Positions 6,336 through 9,515 of a stretch of 9,515 nucleotides of DNA are shown one piece after another. A model generated the notes under the pieces. It saw only the letters and a list, made by a program, of their open reading frames with translations. It had not been told where the DNA came from and searched no databases. Numbering within the stretch: the stretch's first letter is position 1; every line of letters starts with the position of its first letter. This DNA is from CAZFNQ01 sp964652125 (GTDB lineage Bacteria; Patescibacteriota; Saccharimonadia; Saccharimonadales; JANWIN01), in NCBI GenBank assembly GCA_964652125.1, contig CAZZAE010000039.1:1-9515 (forward strand), given 5' to 3'. Made by a program: the position numbers and the translations under genes.

Positions 6336-8804
6336 ATGCGACGCTATAACCCTAAAGAGATTGAGCCCAAATGGCAAAAAAAGTGGGCATCTGAGGGCAT
6401 CTACAAAGCCTCTGAGGATCCACTAAAGCCCAAACGCTATGTGCTGGAGTATTTCCCTTATCCCAGCGGAGCGGCCATGCATGTTGGCCATGTTCGTAAT
6501 TACACAATAGGTGATGTTATTGCCCGTTGGCGGCGCATGATGGGAGATAATGTTTTGCACCCCATGGGCTGGGATGCTTTTGGTCTGCCTGCAGAAAACT
6601 ACGCTATTAAAACTGGTATCAGTCCCCAGCAAGCCATAAAGCAAAATACAACCAAGTTCAAAGACCAGCTTATGAAAATGGGCTTTGGTTATGATTGGAC
6701 CCGCGAAATTAACAGTAGTGATCCAGATTATTACAAATGGACACAGTGGCTATTTTTACTTTTATTTAAAAGAGGCTTGGCGTACCAAAAAGAAGCCCTC
6801 GTTAATTGGGATCCAGTAGATAAAACCGTTTTGGCCAATGAACAGGTTATTGACGGACGAGCAGATCGTAGCGGTGCAGTTGTCGAAAAAAAGGCTCTTA
6901 AACAATGGTTCTTTGAAATTACATCTTACGCAGATCGGCTAGAACAAGATTTAAGTCATGTCGATTGGAGCGAGTCGATCAAAACTATGCAAAAAAATTG
7001 GATAGGTCGATCGGAAGGTATGATATTTACTGCTCCAGTAAAAGATACGGATTTGCAGATTCAAACTTTCTCAGCACACTTTGAAGCCTTTAGGGCTGAT
7101 ACTTTTGTAGTGATTGCGCCTGACCATCCATTTCTTAAAGAACTTGTCAAAGGTGTTAATGATGAGCGCAAAGTGTTAGATTTTGCGGCTGAGATGGTAA
7201 AAAAACGAGATGCTAAGGGCTACGCCGATGAGGAAAATATCGAAGGGATTTTTACAGGCCGTTATATTGTCGACCCAGTTGGTAACGGTGATCTTCCTAT
7301 CTGGGTAGCAAGCTACGCCTTGTCTCACTACGGAACAGGAATTGTTAAATGTTCAGCACATGACGAACGCGATTTTCGCTTTGCTACGAAATATAAGATT
7401 AAATTGAAGCCAGTACTTTTCCCAGCAGATAAATTAAAAGCCGAAAAAGTAAAGCGGCTTGAAGTCTGCTATACCGATATGCAAAACGGGATATTAACGG
7501 AGCCGGCTCAATTCAAAGGTAATGTAGCTGGACAATCTCGTGAAAATATAATTGAGTATCTTGAAAATGAACAACTGGCAACAACTCAAGTAAGCTACAA
7601 AATACGAGATTGGCTGATCAGTCGTCAGCGCTATTGGGGCGCACCGATCCCGATAATTCATTGCCCAAAAGATGGGGCTGTAGCGGTGCCAGAAAAAGAC
7701 TTACCTGTCGAACTGCCACCCATGAAAAGTTATGAACCAAGCGGTGATGGCCGAAGCCCTCTCGCTCGTGTACCTGAATTTGTGAATACGACGTGCCCTA
7801 AATGCGGTGGTAAGGCTGAGCGCGAAACAGATACCATGGACGGCTTTGCTTGCAGTAGTTGGTACTTCCTACGATTCGCAGATCCTAACAATGAAAAAGC
7901 AGCCTTTGATCCTAAAAAAGCTGATTTTTGGTTGCCAGTTGATGATTACATCGGCGGCGCCGAGCATGCTGTGATGCATCTACTGTATGCCAGATTTTGG
8001 ACCAAAGTTATGTTTGATGAAGGAATTATTAATTTTGATGAACCCTTTTCCTCACTTCGCAACCAAGGCATGATACTAGCTCCCGATGGTCGTAAAATGA
8101 GCAAAAGCTGGGGCAATGTAATATCTCCTGATGAATTAATTGAGCAAGGTTACGGCGCTGATACAGTCCGGATCATGGAGCTATTCATTGGTCCCTGGAA
8201 CCATTCAGCCAACTGGAGCGTCGAAGGCATGGCCGGTGCATTTCGGTTTTTGCAACGGGTTTGGACATTGGCGCATGAATATCAAGAAAGTAAGTCCAAG
8301 GTACATAAAAATACTCAAGAGCTAAAGCCTCTTCGTCATAGGACAATTGCTAAAGTTAGTCATGATCTTGCGGACATGGGGTACAACACTGCTATCTCAA
8401 CGCTTATGGAGTATGTAAATAAGCTATATAAAATCAAGGTTCGGGATAAGTTTGCAGATAGTGAAGAATGGGATGCAACTTTCCGGGATCTAGTGTTAAT
8501 CTTAGCCCCTTTTGCTCCTCATATTAGTGAAGAAATTTGGCAAAGTGTACTAAATAACAAAACCTCTGTGCACACAGCTGACTGGCCCCAGCACGATCCT
8601 AAGTATTTGTTAAGTGACACTATGACAATTGTGGTACAGATTAACGGCAAAGTTCGCACAAACATAAAGCTTCCGACTAACAGTGATGAGGAACAGGTAG
8701 TTACAGCTGCACTAAAAGATAAAAAAGTAACTAACTATACAAAAGAGAAGAAAATAAAGAAAACAATCTACGTTGAGGGAAGACTTGTTAACTTCGTGGT
8801 CTAG
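6336..8804 (+). CDS. leuS: Leucyl-tRNA synthetase
   Basis: This cytoplasmic class I synthetase charges tRNA-Leu with leucine in two ATP-driven steps. The 822 residues are slightly short of the E. coli enzyme (860) but all parts are present: the HIGH-type motif HVGH (49-52) after FPYPSGAAM, the CP1 editing insertion (roughly 220-400), a CPKCGG zinc-type segment, DTMDGFACSSWYFLRF, the KMSKS motif (587-591), the anticodon-binding helices and the small C-terminal domain ending in VVQINGKVR and later strands. The editing domain keeps GTGIVKCSAHDERDF with the conserved aspartate, but where most LeuRS have TTRPDT this one reads SAHFEA with RADT a few residues later (246-256), so editing chemistry may differ. 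The ATG at 6336 fits both the conserved N-terminus and the promoter. It is followed by a terminator at 8839. Confidence 0.98.
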   Translation: MRRYNPKEIEPKWQKKWASEGIYKASEDPLKPKRYVLEYFPYPSGAAMHVGHVRNYTIGDVIARWRRMMGDNVLHPMGWDAFGLPAENYAIKTGISPQQAIKQNTTKFKDQLMKMGFGYDWTREINSSDPDYYKWTQWLFLLLFKRGLAYQKEALVNWDPVDKTVLANEQVIDGRADRSGAVVEKKALKQWFFEITSYADRLEQDLSHVDWSESIKTMQKNWIGRSEGMIFTAPVKDTDLQIQTFSAHFEAFRADTFVVIAPDHPFLKELVKGVNDERKVLDFAAEMVKKRDAKGYADEENIEGIFTGRYIVDPVGNGDLPIWVASYALSHYGTGIVKCSAHDERDFRFATKYKIKLKPVLFPADKLKAEKVKRLEVCYTDMQNGILTEPAQFKGNVAGQSRENIIEYLENEQLATTQVSYKIRDWLISRQRYWGAPIPIIHCPKDGAVAVPEKDLPVELPPMKSYEPSGDGRSPLARVPEFVNTTCPKCGGKAERETDTMDGFACSSWYFLRFADPNNEKAAFDPKKADFWLPVDDYIGGAEHAVMHLLYARFWTKVMFDEGIINFDEPFSSLRNQGMILAPDGRKMSKSWGNVISPDELIEQGYGADTVRIMELFIGPWNHSANWSVEGMAGAFRFLQRVWTLAHEYQESKSKVHKNTQELKPLRHRTIAKVSHDLADMGYNTAISTLMEYVNKLYKIKVRDKFADSEEWDATFRDLVLILAPFAPHISEEIWQSVLNNKTSVHTADWPQHDPKYLLSDTMTIVVQINGKVRTNIKLPTNSDEEQVVTAALKDKKVTNYTKEKKIKKTIYVEGRLVNFVV

Positions 8805-8838
8805 CTCGTCAAATTGTAAACATGCAACCTCCAAGGAT

Positions 8839-8870
8839 AGCTCAAGAGTAGCTTGAGTTTTATCTGTTAT
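8839..8870 (+). terminator. Intrinsic terminator after leuS
   Basis: CTCAAG (8841-8846) pairs with CTTGAG (8852-8857) around a 5-nt loop; an A-T and a G-T pair extend the base. TTTT (8858-8861) follows, then a T-rich stretch to 8870. It lies 35 nt after the leuS stop. The 3' arm contains the -35 box of the rpmF promoter. Confidence 0.65.
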
Positions 8871-8881
8871 TGGGCTACAAT
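8853..8881 (+). promoter_or_regulatory. Promoter of rpmF (and probably nusB)
   Basis: The -35 box TTGAGT (8853-8858), a 17-bp spacer and the -10 box TACAAT (8876-8881) are correctly spaced. Transcription should begin near 8888, giving a leader of about 40 nt. Unlike the other promoters here it makes a leadered mRNA with a Shine-Dalgarno site. Confidence 0.6.
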
Positions 8882-8910
8882 AGGTTGCAAGTTATTAGCA
8901 TAAATACAGT

Positions 8911-8928
8911 AAGGAGAGCAATTCTCTC
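8911..8928 (+). promoter_or_regulatory. Shine-Dalgarno site of rpmF, partly inside a small hairpin
   Basis: AAGGAG (8911-8916) is the one clear Shine-Dalgarno site in the window, 12 nt from the ATG, which is long. GAGAG (8914-8918) can pair with CTCTC (8924-8928) around the loop CAATT, directly before the ATG. The hairpin would hide part of the site, or, if it forms behind the ribosome contact, shorten the effective spacing. Confidence 0.5.
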
Positions 8929-9078
8929 ATGGGTAAACCCAAGAAACGAACCAGCCCAAGACGAACCGGCACACGTCGTAGTCATTTGGCGCTAAAACTT
9001 GCCAGAGCGGTTAATGCTAAATCGCCTGTCAAGGTATATACTACTCGCCGCGAATCCGGCCGGGTTAAAGCCCAGTAA
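8929..9078 (+). CDS. rpmF: 50S ribosomal protein L32 (bL32)
   Basis: A 49-residue, very basic protein. The N-terminus, MGKPKKRTSPRRTGTRRSH, matches the L32 pattern of a PKRRTS-type start followed by RRSH. Bacterial L32 is usually 56-63 residues; many carry a four-cysteine zinc ribbon in the second half. Here the chain is shorter, has no cysteine, and ends in KVYTTRRESGRVKAQ. It is a part of the large ribosomal subunit near the peptidyl-transferase exit region. The start is supported by the Shine-Dalgarno site and the conserved N-terminus. It is too short for a standard ORF length cut-off. It shares a transcript direction with nusB 37 nt downstream, with two small hairpins between them. Confidence 0.85.
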   Translation: MGKPKKRTSPRRTGTRRSHLALKLARAVNAKSPVKVYTTRRESGRVKAQ

Positions 9079-9092
9079 AAGCTGGGTTGTTT
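9069..9092 (+). terminator. Weak terminator or attenuator across the rpmF stop codon
   Basis: CCCAG (9071-9075) pairs with CTGGG (9082-9086), extended by G-T and A-T pairs, with the rpmF TAA in the 6-nt loop. TTGTTT follows (9087-9092). The T-run is broken, so it may only partly stop transcription before nusB and keep NusB levels below L32. A second small hairpin, GTTTA/TAAAC (9089-9093 with 9100-9104), follows directly. Confidence 0.4.
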
Positions 9093-9115
9093 AGAAAAGT
9101 AAACGGAACTTAACA

Positions 9116-9515
9116 ATGAGTGCTAACCGACATTTAGGCCGCATAGTCGCACTACAAACACTTTATGAGCAAGAATTTCGCTTCGAGTGTGGTGACAAAA
9201 GTGCCGACCTGGATGAAATTTTAGCGCGCAACATAAATCGCTACCGCGAGACTATTGACGACCATGCTTTTATAGCTGAACTTGTTCATGGAGTTTATAC
9301 TCATGGCGCTGAGCTGGATGAAACACTTCAACCCGTTGCACCAGAATGGCCTATAGATCAAATTGCACGAATGGACAGGTTAGTTTTACGAATCGGACTG
9401 TTCGAACTACTATATAGTAAAGCTGTACCACCTAAGGTAGTCATTAACGAAGCCGTCGAGCTGGCTAAAGCCTTTGGCGGTGAAAACAGTTCCAAGTTTA
9501 TTAACGGTGTGTTAG
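9116..9515 (+). CDS. nusB: Transcription antitermination factor NusB (3' end beyond the window)
   Basis: NusB binds boxA RNA with S10 (NusE) in antitermination complexes on rRNA operons. The visible 133 codons begin MSANRHLGRIVALQTLYEQEF, matching the family's RRxAR-xxALQxLYxxE start. They continue with a helical middle (FIAELVHGVYTH) and the signature LVLRIGLFELLYSKAVPPKVVINEAVELAKAFGGENSSKFINGVL near the end. NusB is usually 130-160 residues, so only a short tail should be missing. A weak GGAA (9105-9108) lies 7 nt before the ATG. It probably depends on the rpmF promoter, as no -10 box is seen at the leaderless spacing. Confidence 0.95.
   Translation, partial: MSANRHLGRIVALQTLYEQEFRFECGDKSADLDEILARNINRYRETIDDHAFIAELVHGVYTHGAELDETLQPVAPEWPIDQIARMDRLVLRIGLFELLYSKAVPPKVVINEAVELAKAFGGENSSKFINGVL

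Larger units (their letters stand above)
8823..8889. repeat. 8-bp inverted repeat flanking the leuS terminator
   Basis: TGCAACCT (8823-8830) and AGGTTGCA (8882-8889) are perfect inverted copies, 51 nt apart, enclosing the terminator hairpin and the rpmF -35/-10 boxes. It could form a long-range stem in a transcript reading through from leuS, or be an operator pair around the rpmF promoter. An 8-bp match at this distance may be chance. Confidence 0.35.

Noticed and set aside
1..9515. UGA recoded as glycine (as in SR1/Gracilibacteria)
   Set aside because: TGA ends three genes exactly at tight overlaps or at the expected protein end (2475, 3167, 6302), and no gene needs an in-frame TGA to be read through.
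1..9515. Mobile element, CRISPR array or phage genes
   Set aside because: No transposase, integrase, regularly spaced direct repeats or phage-like genes were seen on either strand.

Overview
The window looks like a piece of a small, gene-dense bacterial chromosome, most likely from a Patescibacteria (CPR) lineage such as Saccharibacteria. This is an inference. The reasons are very tight packing, overlapping genes, a strong tendency for start codons to lie directly behind a -10 box with no Shine-Dalgarno site, a very short L32 without zinc-ribbon cysteines, and a divergent LeuRS editing motif. TGA is used as a stop in several genes, which argues against the lineages that recode UGA (SR1, Gracilibacteria). 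Base composition is moderately AT-rich and looks even throughout. I see no transposase, integrase, CRISPR array or other sign of a mobile element.

Layout: (1) 1-54, minus strand: a tRNA-Ala(CGC) cut by the window edge, divergent from (2) 105-1022, a membrane-anchored extracytoplasmic protein of unknown function. (3) A 172-bp gap holding a long imperfect hairpin (1058-1099) and a promoter. (4) 1195-5370: four overlapping genes for a MurF-like ligase, an alpha/beta hydrolase, a DegT/DnrJ/EryC1/StrS PLP enzyme and a FemX-like aminoacyltransferase. (5) 5406-6302: a membrane-anchored polysaccharide deacetylase with its own promoter. (6) 6336-8804: leuS, then an intrinsic terminator. (7) 8929-9078: rpmF (L32). 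(8) 9116 to the window end: the start of nusB. All protein genes are on the plus strand.

Functionally there are two halves. Genes 1195-6302 look like a cell-envelope module: a Mur-ligase relative that could make an amide bond, a PLP enzyme that could supply an amino compound, a FemX-like enzyme that would take amino acids from aminoacyl-tRNA, a hydrolase, and an enzyme that deacetylates surface or cell-wall amino sugars. The substrates cannot be read from the sequence. The second half (leuS, rpmF, nusB) is translation and transcription housekeeping.

The most notable points are a recurring leaderless promoter geometry (the -10 box ends 6 or 8 nt before a start codon at five places, one of them inside an upstream gene), a possible leaderless two-codon ORF coupled to the deacetylase start, a Mur ligase that lacks both the usual N-terminal domain and, by eye, the carbamoylated lysine, and a LeuRS whose editing domain lacks the usual TTRPDT motif.
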